Shown here one piece after another: positions 8,532 through 17,257 of a stretch of DNA of 64,000 nucleotides. Positions within the stretch are counted from its first letter, which is position 1; each line of letters starts with the position of its first letter. A program made the position numbers and the translations under genes. The stretch lies in the NCBI GenBank assembly GCA_024346935.1, contig AP024879.1:1054001-1118000 (forward strand), in the 5' to 3' direction. Source of the stretch: Vibrio inusitatus. GTDB lineage: Bacteria; Pseudomonadota; Gammaproteobacteria; Enterobacterales; Vibrionaceae. Below the pieces are notes generated by a model, which made no database searches, was not told the origin of the DNA, and worked only from the letters and a program-made list of their open reading frames with translations.

Positions 8532-9795
8532 TCGGTAGCATACTCCTTGAAACAATCACCAAAATAATACAATCAATTAGACTTCTTAAGACCCATACTA
8601 TTGCAACGCCAATTACCCCGTATTGTTTGATAGCATAAGTTAGTAATATCAAATATGGGAACAATTCGCACAAATGAATAATTGCGGTTGTTTTTGAATA
8701 ACCGGCTGCTAATAATTTCATAAAAGGGATCTGTGCAATAGCATTAAAAACTAGGCCAATACATAATATGTTAAAAATTGTTGTCGATAATTCTGTGGAT
8801 TTATCACTAATAACTAAATTTAAGAATGAATCAGAATAAACAATCAGTAAAAACAAAAAAGGAACAACCCCGACTATAATTGATTGATATCCAAGCCTAG
8901 TACTTCTATGGCCGTCAATCGATATTCTTGCCATTAACACGAAGAATACTCTTGAAATAGCCGTTGGAATAATAGCAATTTTTATGGCCAATTCAGATAC
9001 AGCAAGATATTGCTCAGCAATTTCCAAACCAAACTCACCAGATACAAAGAATCGATCAAAATAAACCATTACAGGCCCGATAATACTACTAATGGTGAGC
9101 CATCCACCAAACTTGATCATTCCTCCTACTTTGGTTTTTGAAAATTGCTTTCTCTCTATTAGCTTAGGTCCAGAACAATAATAATAAATAAAACTCAATG
9201 TTACGTACTTACCAATGCAAAATACTATTAATAATGTATACAAATCACCATAAATAAGTAATATCGTGATTAATAGCAATGCCTCTAGCATCGAACTTAC
9301 AAGTTTTATTTTGAGAATTGCCCCATACCTTAGTGACCCTTCTAGATATGCATAAAATAGTTGGTTCAATAAAATAGCTGGCAGAGCAAAAGCTGATATC
9401 TTTACTCCTATTACAACCGAGCTAGATAGACTAAAAAAAAGCTGTGCAACTTGCGATCCTATCAGTAGGATCAAGGTCCCTAGTAGACCTAAACCTAACA
9501 TAGTATAAAAACCTGAAGCTAACGTGATCTTCGTTTCTCTCTCATCGCTATGCTCAGAAGAAAACTGTTTAATTAACGCTCGAGACATACCTAATTCTAA
9601 TAAACCGCTGTAACCCAAAGTTGTCATTATTATCAAGTAAGTGCCAAAATCACCCGCAACAAGATAACGAGCGCTTAAAGCCAATACCAATATCGGAAAT
9701 AGTGCAGGAAGCACCATTGAAAGAAAGCTCATGAAGCTGTATTTGAAAAACTTCATAGAAAACGTTGTGTTTCTGTTTATGCGACTAAATACCAT
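8518..9795 (-). CDS. Wzx-type polysaccharide flippase
   Basis: The 425-residue, very hydrophobic protein has roughly 12 transmembrane segments and the layout of the MATE/MOP polysaccharide transporter family. It should flip the undecaprenyl-linked oligosaccharide across the inner membrane. The N-terminal stretch SFLSMVLPALFPILVLAL and the following DFGTYLIIMTTLGYSGLLELG are typical. Its annotated ATG overlaps the rfbC stop. A second ATG at 9756 (residue 14) is also possible, and neither has a strong ribosome site. It belongs to the rfbBADC operon. No Wzy polymerase or Wzz chain-length regulator is seen next to it. Confidence 0.88.
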   Translation of the reverse strand: MVFSRINRNTTFSMKFFKYSFMSFLSMVLPALFPILVLALSARYLVAGDFGTYLIIMTTLGYSGLLELGMSRALIKQFSSEHSDERETKITLASGFYTMLGLGLLGTLILLIGSQVAQLFFSLSSSVVIGVKISAFALPAILLNQLFYAYLEGSLRYGAILKIKLVSSMLEALLLITILLIYGDLYTLLIVFCIGKYVTLSFIYYYCSGPKLIERKQFSKTKVGGMIKFGGWLTISSIIGPVMVYFDRFFVSGEFGLEIAEQYLAVSELAIKIAIIPTAISRVFFVLMARISIDGHRSTRLGYQSIIVGVVPFLFLLIVYSDSFLNLVISDKSTELSTTIFNILCIGLVFNAIAQIPFMKLLAAGYSKTTAIIHLCELFPYLILLTYAIKQYGVIGVAIVWVLRSLIDCIILVIVSRSMLPNEGK

Positions 9796-10354
9796 TCAAC
9801 ATACTATTTTGAGCAACAAACGCTTCAAGGGTGATAGCAGTTTGGTCTTTTATAGAAAGCTCAGGCGGAACGACTATACTCGGCCACTCGACACTAATGC
9901 TTGGATCGTCCCAAGCAATACTCACCTCTGCTTCTGGATTATAATAATCGGTGCATTTATAAACGAATTCAGCTTCTTCACTTGTAACGTAAAAACCATG
10001 AGCAAAGCCTTCGGGAACCCATAGTTGTCGTTTGTTTTCTGCTGACAGGTACTCTCCTATCCATTGCCCAAAGGTTGGTGAGTTTTTTCTTAGGTCAACC
10101 GCTACATCAAACACTTCTCCTAATATGACCCGTACTAGCTTTCCCTGCGTATTTTCAGTTTGAATATGTAAACCACGTAGAGTCCCATATTTTGATTTAG
10201 AATGGTTGTCTTGAACAAACTGTGTCGGTTTTCCGGTTACCTGCTCTTCAAATCTCTCTTGATGCCAAGTCTCCATGAAAAAACCGCGATCATCTTCATG
10301 GACTGTTGGTTCTATAATTTTTACGTCAGCAATAGCGGTATCTATGACCTTCAT
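9785..10354 (-). CDS. rfbC: dTDP-4-dehydrorhamnose 3,5-epimerase
   Basis: The 189-residue cupin-fold enzyme has the RmlC hallmarks DDRGFFMETW around residues 21-30, GTLRGLHIQ around residues 57-65 with the catalytic His, VFDVAVDLRKNSPTFGQW, and LWVPEGFAHGF with Tyr and Lys following in the C-terminal half. It performs the third step of dTDP-L-rhamnose synthesis. A GGAG box lies in the 3' end of rfbD just before the ATG. The gene sits two bases after rfbD and overlaps the flippase gene, so it is in the middle of the operon. Confidence 0.96.
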   Translation of the reverse strand: MKVIDTAIADVKIIEPTVHEDDRGFFMETWHQERFEEQVTGKPTQFVQDNHSKSKYGTLRGLHIQTENTQGKLVRVILGEVFDVAVDLRKNSPTFGQWIGEYLSAENKRQLWVPEGFAHGFYVTSEEAEFVYKCTDYYNPEAEVSIAWDDPSISVEWPSIVVPPELSIKDQTAITLEAFVAQNSMLNGI

Positions 10355-10356
10355 TG

Positions 10357-11226
10357 TTACTCCATGTACTTACTGATATCGTTCAGTGCACTTTTCCAGT
10401 CGCTAGGCTTTATTCTGAACTGTTGGTAAATCTTGTCACAACATAGGCGAGAGTTACTAGGTCTCTTGGCTTTTGTTTGGTATTGATGAGCAGCTATTCC
10501 TTTAATTTCCATACTACCAGTAATATCACTTTTGATAGCTTGTTTAAATACAGTATCAGCAAAACCTCGCCAAGTGACTACTGGCAAACCCGCCAAGTGA
10601 TACAGGCCATAACCTAAATTTCCTTGCTCCAACGAATCAATAATAGAGAGTAGAGCTTCTGCGAGGTCTCCAGCATAAGTAGGGCCTCCGAACTGGTCAT
10701 CTACTATTGATAGCTCCTGGTGGGTTAAGCCAAGCCTCAACATAGTTTTTACGAAATTATTCCCATATTCACTAAATACCCATGAAGTACGAACAATAAT
10801 ATGTTTCGAATGGGATTCAGCAATGGCTAATTCCCCTTCTAGTTTACTCTTGCCGTAAACACTTAAAGGCTCAGGAGTATCAAACTCAGTATAGGGCCCA
10901 ATCTTTCTTCCAGAGTACACATAATCTGTAGAAAGGTGCAGCATTACCGCATCAATTTTCTGAGAGCCAAGAGCCAAATTACGAGCTCCATCTCGATTAA
11001 TAGAAAAACATTTACTTGATTCATCTTCCGCTTTATCTACCAAAGTGTAAGCCGCTGCATTTATTACATATTGGGGCTTAATATCCTGAAGTGCTTTCAG
11101 TACAGCGTCGTGATCTGTGATGTCTAGTTGTCTCTTATTTTGAGCAACTACATCCCAGTTTTCTGGCATTCGTTCCATTAAGCTACGTCCAACTTGGCCA
11201 TCACAGCCAGTCACTAAAACTCGCAA
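10357..11226 (-). CDS. rfbD: dTDP-4-dehydrorhamnose reductase
   Basis: The 289-residue short-chain dehydrogenase has LVTGCDGQVGRSL for NAD(P)H binding at its start. It also has a STDYVYSG stretch, a YGKSK catalytic Tyr-Lys pair, and FGGPTYAGDLA. It performs the final reduction to dTDP-L-rhamnose. The frame remains open upstream through the rfbA 3' end, but the extra residues do not look like RmlD. The TTG at 11226, one base after the rfbA stop codon, places the Rossmann motif at the normal position and gives the usual family length. Start choice is therefore by homology and operon spacing. Confidence 0.94.
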   Translation of the reverse strand: MRVLVTGCDGQVGRSLMERMPENWDVVAQNKRQLDITDHDAVLKALQDIKPQYVINAAAYTLVDKAEDESSKCFSINRDGARNLALGSQKIDAVMLHLSTDYVYSGRKIGPYTEFDTPEPLSVYGKSKLEGELAIAESHSKHIIVRTSWVFSEYGNNFVKTMLRLGLTHQELSIVDDQFGGPTYAGDLAEALLSIIDSLEQGNLGYGLYHLAGLPVVTWRGFADTVFKQAIKSDITGSMEIKGIAAHQYQTKAKRPSNSRLCCDKIYQQFRIKPSDWKSALNDISKYME

Positions 11227-11227
11227 C

Positions 11228-12097
11228 CTAAACCTCTTTTGCAATTTTAGCCAAATATTGGCCATAATCATTCTTTGCCATTGGCTTTGACAACTCCAAT
11301 ACCTGCTCTCTAGTAAGCCAACCATGCCTAAGTGAGATTTCTTCCAAACAAGCGACCTTAAGACCTTGTACATTCTCTATTGTTTGTACAAAAGATGACG
11401 CTTCATGCAAACTTTCGTGAGTCCCTGTATCAAGCCAGGCAAAACCACGTCCTAATATTTCCACCTTCAAACTACCGTCTTGAAGGTATAATTCATTGAT
11501 ATCTGTGATTTCTAACTCGCCTCTAGCTGAAGGTTTGATCTTTTTGGCAAATTCCACAACACGATTGTCGTAAAAATACAGGCCTGTAATGGCACAGTTC
11601 GATTTAGGACTCTTAGGTTTTTCCTCGATTGAAATAGCTTTGTGTTGATGATCAAATTCCACAACACCAAATCGTTCAGGATCCTTCACTTGATATCCAA
11701 ATATCGTTGCGCCTCTCTCTCTATCATAGGCATTTTGCAATGCTTCAGTAAACCTTTGACCATAGAAGATATTATCACCAAGTATCAAACAGCAGTTGTC
11801 ATCTCCAATAAAATCCTCTGCAATAAGAAATGCTTGAGCTATACCTTCTGGCTTCGCTTGGACTGCATATGTCAGTGCTATCCCAAAATCAGTACCATCA
11901 CCTAATAGACGCTTAAAATTATCTTTGTCTTCTGGCGTGGCAATTATCAAAACATCACGAATACCCGCTAACATTAAAACTGATAATGGGTAGTAAATCA
12001 TTGGTTTGTTATATAGCGGTAAAAGCTGTTTTGAAACGCCTCTTGTTATTGGATATAAACGAGTTCCTGAGCCACCCGCAAGCACGATTCCTTTCAT
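11228..12097 (-). CDS. rfbA: Glucose-1-phosphate thymidylyltransferase
   Basis: This 289-residue nucleotidyltransferase makes dTDP-glucose from dTTP and glucose-1-phosphate, the entry step to dTDP-L-rhamnose. The signature GGSGTRLYPIT is at residues 8-18, followed by KQLLPLYNKPMIYYPLS, GDNIFYG and EEKPKSPKSNCAITGLYFYD. Length and motifs match RmlA throughout. An AAGGA box precedes the ATG, four bases after the rfbB stop, consistent with an rfbBADC operon. The enzyme is usually feedback-inhibited by dTDP-rhamnose (family knowledge). Confidence 0.97.
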   Translation of the reverse strand: MKGIVLAGGSGTRLYPITRGVSKQLLPLYNKPMIYYPLSVLMLAGIRDVLIIATPEDKDNFKRLLGDGTDFGIALTYAVQAKPEGIAQAFLIAEDFIGDDNCCLILGDNIFYGQRFTEALQNAYDRERGATIFGYQVKDPERFGVVEFDHQHKAISIEEKPKSPKSNCAITGLYFYDNRVVEFAKKIKPSARGELEITDINELYLQDGSLKVEILGRGFAWLDTGTHESLHEASSFVQTIENVQGLKVACLEEISLRHGWLTREQVLELSKPMAKNDYGQYLAKIAKEV

Positions 12098-12101
12098 AGA
12101 G

Positions 12102-13181
12102 TTACTGTCCTTGACCTAAACGCTCTCTAGAGTATGAACCATCTAAAACTCGGCTCCACCATTTGTGATTCTGTAAATGCCACATTACAGTTTTTCGAAG
12201 TCCTGACTCGAAAGTTTCTTCGGGCTTCCATCCTAGTTCTCGTTCAATTTTAGAAGCATCAATAGCGTAACGAAGATCGTGACCTGGTCGATCTTCAACA
12301 AATGTGATCAATGAGCGAAAACCTGAGATATTCCAAGTGTCGTTGTTTTGAGTGATTAATGGGCTCAAATCTTCTAAGAGGTCACAGATAGTTTGGACTA
12401 CGTCGATATTAGTCTTTTCGTTGTGTCCACCTATGTTGTACGTTTCACCCACTTGGCCTTGTGTTGCCACTAAATATAACGCCCTAGCATGATCCTCCAC
12501 ATGCAACCAATCTCTCACTTGCATGCCGTTTCCATATACAGGTAATAGTTTTCCTTCCAACGCATTGAGTATAACCAAAGGAATTAGCTTCTCTGGGAAT
12601 TGAAACGGTCCGTAGTTATTCGAGCAGTTTGTAACTATGGTTGGTAACCCGTAGGTTCTGAGCCACGCCCTAACAAGGTGGTCGCTAGAGGCTTTCGAAG
12701 CAGAATATGGGCTTGATGGGAGATAAGAAGTCGTTTCTGTAAATAGTTGCTCAGGGGCCTCAAGGTCTCCGTAAACTTCATCTGTAGAGATATGGTGGAA
12801 TCTGAAGTTTTTCTTCTTTCCCTCTTCAAGCTCATTCCAGTAACTTCGAGCTACTTCTAGCAGTGTATAAGTCCCAACTATATTGGTATGAATAAAATCA
12901 GCAGGACCATCAATAGAGCGATCAACGTGTGATTCAGCAGCTAAGTGCATGACTACATCGGGTTGGTGAAGAGAAAATACTCGGTCTAGTTGTGGCCTAT
13001 CACAGATATCAATCTGTTCGAAAATATACCTTGGGTTATTATCAAAACCAGTAAGCGATTCTAAATTACCCGCGTAGGTAAGCTTGTCAACATTGACTAG
13101 AGTGTCTGAAGTATTATCAATAATATGGCGTATTACAGCAGAGCCAATAAAGCCCGCCCCACCTGTGATAAGAAATTTCAA
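12102..13181 (-). CDS. rfbB: dTDP-glucose 4,6-dehydratase
   Basis: The 359-residue extended SDR enzyme converts dTDP-glucose to dTDP-4-keto-6-deoxyglucose using bound NAD. TGGAGFIGSAV at residues 7-17 is the nucleotide-binding loop. LAAESHVDRSI, HISTDEVYGDL (catalytic Thr-Asp-Glu) and YSASKASSDHLV (Tyr-x3-Lys) are all present. It is the first gene of the minus-strand operon rfbB-A-D-C-flippase-methyltransferase-GT2. An AAGGAA box precedes its ATG. The promoter should lie in the roughly 385 bp gap upstream. Confidence 0.97.
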   Translation of the reverse strand: MKFLITGGAGFIGSAVIRHIIDNTSDTLVNVDKLTYAGNLESLTGFDNNPRYIFEQIDICDRPQLDRVFSLHQPDVVMHLAAESHVDRSIDGPADFIHTNIVGTYTLLEVARSYWNELEEGKKKNFRFHHISTDEVYGDLEAPEQLFTETTSYLPSSPYSASKASSDHLVRAWLRTYGLPTIVTNCSNNYGPFQFPEKLIPLVILNALEGKLLPVYGNGMQVRDWLHVEDHARALYLVATQGQVGETYNIGGHNEKTNIDVVQTICDLLEDLSPLITQNNDTWNISGFRSLITFVEDRPGHDLRYAIDASKIERELGWKPEETFESGLRKTVMWHLQNHKWWSRVLDGSYSRERLGQGQ

Positions 13182-13233
13182 TCAATATTCCTTTTGTCGA
13201 AAATTTCAGTTTGTTCAATTATATAGACTTCTA

Positions 13234-13249
13234 AGTGATCATACTCACA
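13234..13249 (-). promoter_or_regulatory. Possible CRP-like site upstream of rfbB
   Basis: On the minus strand the sequence reads TGTGA-N6-TCACT, matching nine of ten bases of the CRP core TGTGA-N6-TCACA. It lies about 60 bp upstream of the rfbB start. A TATAAT-like -10 candidate sits nearby at 13218-13223. The spacing to that -10 is not a standard class I or class II arrangement, so binding would need testing. Confidence 0.35.
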
Positions 13250-13565
13250 AAAAAGGGACAATCCATTCATTGTGCAGAAGTCAGTAGGTTTTGTTTGCTA
13301 ATGCGGAGAGAATCAAATAAAAGCGAACAACTGCAATATAAACGTAGCGATTGCCACCTAAAGCATACGCAACATCTCCGACTCACTAAGCCAAGCGTTT
13401 TCATAATCTTAGTCACGCGGTATCGACTCAAATTAGTGAAGCGTTTAGCGAAGTTACCTAAGAGACACCGCCCTCTTCAAGTCTTTTGTCGAAGTCCCTT
13501 CAACGAATATACTATTAAAATCGTTGGTAAACCTTAACGTATTACTCAACATTGATAATCTCCTT
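13250..13565. other. Intergenic region with no supported gene
   Basis: This stretch separates rfbB from the SWIM-domain gene, which lies beyond it on the same strand. Short open frames exist but have no recognisable protein features or good ribosome sites. A few short repeated words around 13430-13500 (such as GTCGAAG and GAAGTCCC-like strings) are too weak to call. No terminator with a clear T-run was seen. Confidence 0.5.
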
Positions 13566-15218
13566 TCACTTCTGCGGCACATAATAATCGTCTCGCGCTT
13601 GGAGAAGTTTAACGAACGTGGTTTTGCGTTTATGTAACTGCTCAAGGTTCGCTTTATATTCGGTAAATACCCCAAGTGCTCTAGGGTTGGATTTTATCTG
13701 TTCATAAATTTTGTCTAGTCTTTTATCTGCCCAGTGGTAGTTTGCCTTAGTGCCCATTTGGATATCACGAGAAATGCTGGTATCCAATAGATTCAACGCA
13801 TAGTCAGTCTCATCTATCAACAAAGCTAATCCCAACTGTTCAACAGCCGGAGTGCCATGATTTTGAGCTATATAAGGCTTGCCCTTCTCTGGCTGTGAAA
13901 AATGCAGATAAAACAAGATAAGTACCTGTTCTATTTCTGACTCGAAAGCACTATTTATGGCTAAATCGAGACAACGTATAAGTGACTGTTCAATTTCTTG
14001 TCTATGGTGGGACAAGTCAATGTGTAATTGTTCGCAACTTTTAACCAAGTGCTGCCACACTTCACAACTGGGCTTGGATTCAAAGTTTGCAATGGCTTTT
14101 TGCCAAACTTGTTCTTCATCGCCTAAGGCATGCAAAACCTGTAGCTCCATTTCATTCCAACGTTGTTGGTCGAAATCACCAGATATTTTCTGCTTAGCAC
14201 GAAGTAACCAATCTTCAGCATCCAGTTCTTCATCGTGTTTTAAACAGATCTTCGCTAGTTGCAAATAGTCATCACAATCTTTGGCGATTAGCGCCTTATA
14301 TTTTACCTCTTCTTGCCATGACGTAGCGCCATTTATCAATATGCGGATGAGCAACCGTCTATTATCATTCGTCAGTTTTACGTTTGACTCTAGTTTGGAC
14401 TGGCACAGAGAAAGGACTAAACCACGAGTTTGGGCATCATTTTCTATAGCTTGCTGAAGCACCTCCGCGTACATCTCACTACTATTAAGTAGCTCATTTA
14501 CCAACCACTTGGCTTTCTGGTTATTGTCCCAGGTGATGTCACTATAGCTTTGCTTGAAGCTTTCCCTAATGCTGTGCTCTAGATCCAAGCGATATCCATA
14601 AGAATCGTCTATTTGGTATAAAACTGATCCCAATCGATTCATCAATGCGCCAAAGAAATCTATCTTTGCGTCAGGCTCTAGGGATTTCGCTATATCTAAT
14701 GGCGCTTGAAGCTTTTCTGTCGCATTTTGAAAGTAATTTGCTACCTTTTGATAATCCCAAATAGAGCGCTTTGGTAAAGCTTTCGTAATGAGCTTTTTCA
14801 GCTCTTTTTCAGAAGGAGGGTTTAAAGAAAGCTCCATCTTTTGATACCAAATGGTACGCAATGTTTCATCTTGCTCTATCACCTCAAGCAAAGATTGAAG
14901 CAATTCTGGTTTCGACTTTTTACTTAACCAGTTTTCGAGGGTAGGATGTTTTTTTGAAGAGCCTTGTTCATAAATTATTGCTAATGCGACCATATGCTTA
15001 CAAATAGCTTGGTAGTCAGCAGCGGGACAAGTACAACTGCCATGTAAATGAGCCCCGCTATCTAAAGCTACGTTATATCGATGAGTACCCAGCACCTCTC
15101 CAACCACTGTTGAACCCTTCACTGACACATTGACCACTTTGCTTTTATTAACAAGTGCCACTCCACGCTTAATTATTTTTTCGTCTACGGCCGATTTGAT
15201 TCGTTCTACTAACAACAA
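13566..15218 (-). CDS. SWIM zinc-finger protein
   Basis: The 550-residue protein has a SWIM motif near its N-terminus: Cys62-x-Cys64-x8-Cys73-x-His75 within SCTCPAADYQAICKHM. The rest is a long, mostly helical region rich in charged residues and Leu, resembling TPR-like repeats, with no enzyme motif that could be recognised. SWIM domains chelate zinc and bind DNA or proteins. Bacterial proteins of this layout often sit with MoxR/VWA or helicase genes, but none is adjacent here. The start is a TTG just after an in-frame stop, with an AGGA box about 10 bases upstream; no nearby ATG fits. Function is unknown. Confidence 0.85.
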   Translation of the reverse strand: MLLVERIKSAVDEKIIKRGVALVNKSKVVNVSVKGSTVVGEVLGTHRYNVALDSGAHLHGSCTCPAADYQAICKHMVALAIIYEQGSSKKHPTLENWLSKKSKPELLQSLLEVIEQDETLRTIWYQKMELSLNPPSEKELKKLITKALPKRSIWDYQKVANYFQNATEKLQAPLDIAKSLEPDAKIDFFGALMNRLGSVLYQIDDSYGYRLDLEHSIRESFKQSYSDITWDNNQKAKWLVNELLNSSEMYAEVLQQAIENDAQTRGLVLSLCQSKLESNVKLTNDNRRLLIRILINGATSWQEEVKYKALIAKDCDDYLQLAKICLKHDEELDAEDWLLRAKQKISGDFDQQRWNEMELQVLHALGDEEQVWQKAIANFESKPSCEVWQHLVKSCEQLHIDLSHHRQEIEQSLIRCLDLAINSAFESEIEQVLILFYLHFSQPEKGKPYIAQNHGTPAVEQLGLALLIDETDYALNLLDTSISRDIQMGTKANYHWADKRLDKIYEQIKSNPRALGVFTEYKANLEQLHKRKTTFVKLLQARDDYYVPQK

Positions 15219-15495
15219 CTAATGTGTTTCCTAATTCAGGGTGTATGAAAAGAGAAGTTAGATTCCTTCAGAGGATGAGTGTTTCGTTAGTATCAGTAAT
15301 CCATCTGACGCTAAGCCGCGAACTCTTTTTAACCTATTGGCTACAAATGCCAGTTCAACTTGTTGTTTAATCTTAGAAAATGCGTTTCTATATTATGAAT
15401 GCCAAGTGCCGATAGTCAAATATGAGGTAGGTAGCATGAGAGGAAAATTAAATTATTAGCTTAAGTATGAGGTCGTCATTTAATGGAATAAAAAC

Positions 15496-15786
15496 TTAGA
15501 ACAGATCCCCATATAAGTCTCTCCACTGCGAGTTAAATTTGTTCACTAAGTGCTCTTTCCAAGCTCTATTCCACTTCTTAAGCTGCTTTTCTCTTAAGAT
15601 TGCAGATTCCATTGAGTCATGCATTTCATAATAAACTAGGATAGAAGCGTTATATTGGTACGTAAACCCTTCTACAACCTTATTTTTGTGTTGCCAAACT
15701 CTTCCAAGCAAATTAGACGTCACACCAATATAAAGAACGTTTCTGTTATTTGATGAGAGTATATAGACGCAAGGATGCTTGCTCAT
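15496..15786 (-). CDS. Small GIY-YIG nuclease-like protein (copy 1)
   Basis: This 96-residue single-domain protein has CVYILSS followed by VLYIGVTSNL, the variant GIY-YIG pair. GRVWQHK holds the expected catalytic Arg, ESAILREKQLKKW the metal-binding Glu region, and a final NSQWRDLY stretch. It belongs to the small stand-alone UvrC/YhbQ-like group. ATG start with an AAGGA box upstream. It has two relatives in this window, at 16575 and 19583, and all three lie next to palindromic repeats. This copy is separated from copy 2 by a five-unit array. Family members are DNA endonucleases, some reported to act on repeats near their own genes; activity here is inferred. Confidence 0.88.
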   Translation of the reverse strand: MSKHPCVYILSSNNRNVLYIGVTSNLLGRVWQHKNKVVEGFTYQYNASILVYYEMHDSMESAILREKQLKKWNRAWKEHLVNKFNSQWRDLYGDLF

Positions 15787-15840
15787 GTTGGAAGTATCCT
15801 TGTCATTTTTTGGTACTCTTATTGAGCTGTGGAGCTAAGT

Positions 15841-16545
15841 AGGTTCCCGATAGAAGCGCTCGGGAACGACGGTTTATGTTCAATGGCAATACATCTAATC
15901 GCAGACTCTATATCGATATAGCAGAGCGTAATCTTGTCATCCTCGAGTGCTCTTATCGAGGATCTCAACGCCTATTGAACTCATTAGGTTCCCGATAGGA
16001 GCGCTCGGGAACGACAGTTTATGGTTAATGGCAATACATCTAATCGCAGACTATATATCGATCTAACAGAGCGTAATCTTGTCATCCTCGAGTGCTCTTA
16101 TCGAGGATCTCAACGCCTATTGAAATCACTAGGTTCCCGATAGGAGCACTCGGGAACGACAGTTTATGGTTAATGACAATAAAGCTAATCTCAAACTTAT
16201 ATATCGATATAGCAGAGCATAATCTTGTCATCCTCGAGTGCTCTTATCGAGGATCTCAACGCTTATTGAAATCATTAGGTTCCCGATAGGAGCACTCGGG
16301 AACGACAGTTTATGGCCAATGGCAATAAAGTAAATCCCAAATTATATATCGTTCTAAACGAATGTGACCTTGTCATCCTCGAGTGCTCTTATCGAGGATC
16401 TCAACGCCTATTGAACTCATTAGGTTCCCGATAGGAGCGCTCGGGAACGACAGTTTATGGTTAATGGCAATAAAGCTAACCTCAAACTTTATATCGATAT
16501 AGCAGAGCCTAACCTTGTCACCTCCGAATGCTTTTATCGGGGGTC
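15841..16545. repeat. Array of five ~145-bp double-hairpin repeats
   Basis: Copies start at about 15841, 15986, 16131, 16277 and 16422, a period of 145-146 bp. Each contains a hairpin TTCCCGA...TCGGGAA and, further on, a hairpin ATCCTCGA...TCGAGGAT whose loop reads GTGCTCTTA. Read as an element, it starts GTCAT and ends ACGAC. The loop and stem of the second hairpin are close to the reverse complement of the second hairpin in the 1154-2073 array. The last copy is diverged and truncated. The array fills the gap between two GIY-YIG genes. Open frames across it are repeat artefacts. Confidence 0.92.
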
Positions 16546-16574
16546 TTTTTAAACAGCAATTGCTTTCAATATCT

Positions 16575-16931
16575 TTAAACAAACTCGAATAAATCATCCC
16601 ATTTAGGATTGTTCGTCGTTATTAGTTTCCTCAAGTCGATCTCAGGTAACATAGTCAACTCTTGTTCGCGAGTACGCGCATCTATTACGTTGTCGAATTG
16701 TTCCACATACACCAATTTTTGCTCGAAGATTGTAAGCCCTAGGTGATCGGTTGTTCGCTTTTTATGTAGCCAAACCTTTGACTGCAGGTGCTCTGTTTGG
16801 CCTATATAAAGCAAAGCGTCGTTGACTGAGCTCAGTATATAGACACTGAACTGTTGAGTTACGGAGTAGATGTGCTTTAAAACTGGATTTGAATTTTCTT
16901 CGAATTGCGCTTGAGCAGATTGAGTTTTCAC
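16575..16931 (-). CDS. GIY-YIG nuclease-like protein (copy 2, diverged)
   Basis: The 118-residue protein begins at a GTG with an AAGGA box seven bases upstream. An unrelated N-terminal extension of about 28 residues precedes the GIY-YIG region: SVYILSS, then LLYIGQTEHL, and ARTREQELTML for the acidic site. Where copies 1 and 3 have GRVWQHK, this copy has SKVWLHK, so the catalytic Arg is replaced by Lys. It ends with NNPKWDDLF, parallel to the other copies. It may be catalytically weak or altered (inference). It lies directly downstream of the five-unit repeat array. Confidence 0.8.
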   Translation of the reverse strand: MKTQSAQAQFEENSNPVLKHIYSVTQQFSVYILSSVNDALLYIGQTEHLQSKVWLHKKRTTDHLGLTIFEQKLVYVEQFDNVIDARTREQELTMLPEIDLRKLITTNNPKWDDLFEFV

Positions 16932-17059
16932 GTCTAAGTCCTTTTCTTTTTTACTGAGACTCTAAAAGTAAGAGCAGACCGTGATAATTCGAATTTTTGT
17001 GTAGCACCCTTGGATCTACTTCCAGCAATCTCATACTTTTGGACATACACGTTCCTAAG

Positions 17060-17080
17060 ATCCTGAATCACGTTCAGGAT
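17060..17080. repeat. Single half-element hairpin of the GTCAT/ATGAC family
   Basis: ATCCTGAA and TTCAGGAT form a hairpin followed by GACG, which matches the second half of the repeat copies around 19520, 20070 and 20230. It lies in the 326 bp gap between GIY-YIG copy 2 and the lipoprotein genes. The only other candidates in this gap are a strong ribosome site and a possible leader frame near its right end. Confidence 0.75.
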
Positions 17081-17181
17081 GACGCTACTGTGAAGCCTCA
17101 CTCCCCCTCCCTTTTTCCAAAAACGAATAATTACTTCCCAAGATGAACACTATTCATCATACAAATAGGAGGTTACATTTA

Positions 17182-17247
17182 TTGCCACGTATTGCATTCC
17201 ATCGCTATCAACATCCATATACTATGCGCCACTTTGCGCACACTTAG
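17182..17247 (+). CDS. Possible 21-codon leader peptide before the lipoproteins
   Basis: A perfect AGGAGG lies at 17167-17172, too far from the lipoprotein ATG at 17258 to serve it. Nine bases after it a TTG opens a 21-codon frame containing four His and three Arg codons. Its TAG overlaps the AGGAA ribosome site of the lipoprotein gene. This is the arrangement expected of a translationally coupled leader. It could equally be a chance frame; there is no homology evidence. Confidence 0.25.
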   Translation: MPRIAFHRYQHPYTMRHFAHT

Positions 17248-17257
17248 GAAACGTTCG

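Noticed and set aside
11227..11373. Upstream extension of rfbD into rfbA
   Set aside because: The extra residues are frame-shadow of rfbA; the TTG at 11226 gives a normal RmlD start.
13235..13537. 100-residue + strand frame in the gap after rfbB
   Set aside because: No homology-like features, poor start context, opposite to both neighbouring operons.
16092..16597. Open frames across the 145-bp repeat array
   Set aside because: They follow the repeat period and end in hairpin sequence; no protein features.
17192..17257. N-terminal extension of the first lipoprotein
   Set aside because: It would bury the lipoprotein signal; the ATG at 17258 has its own AGGAA site and a clean lipobox.
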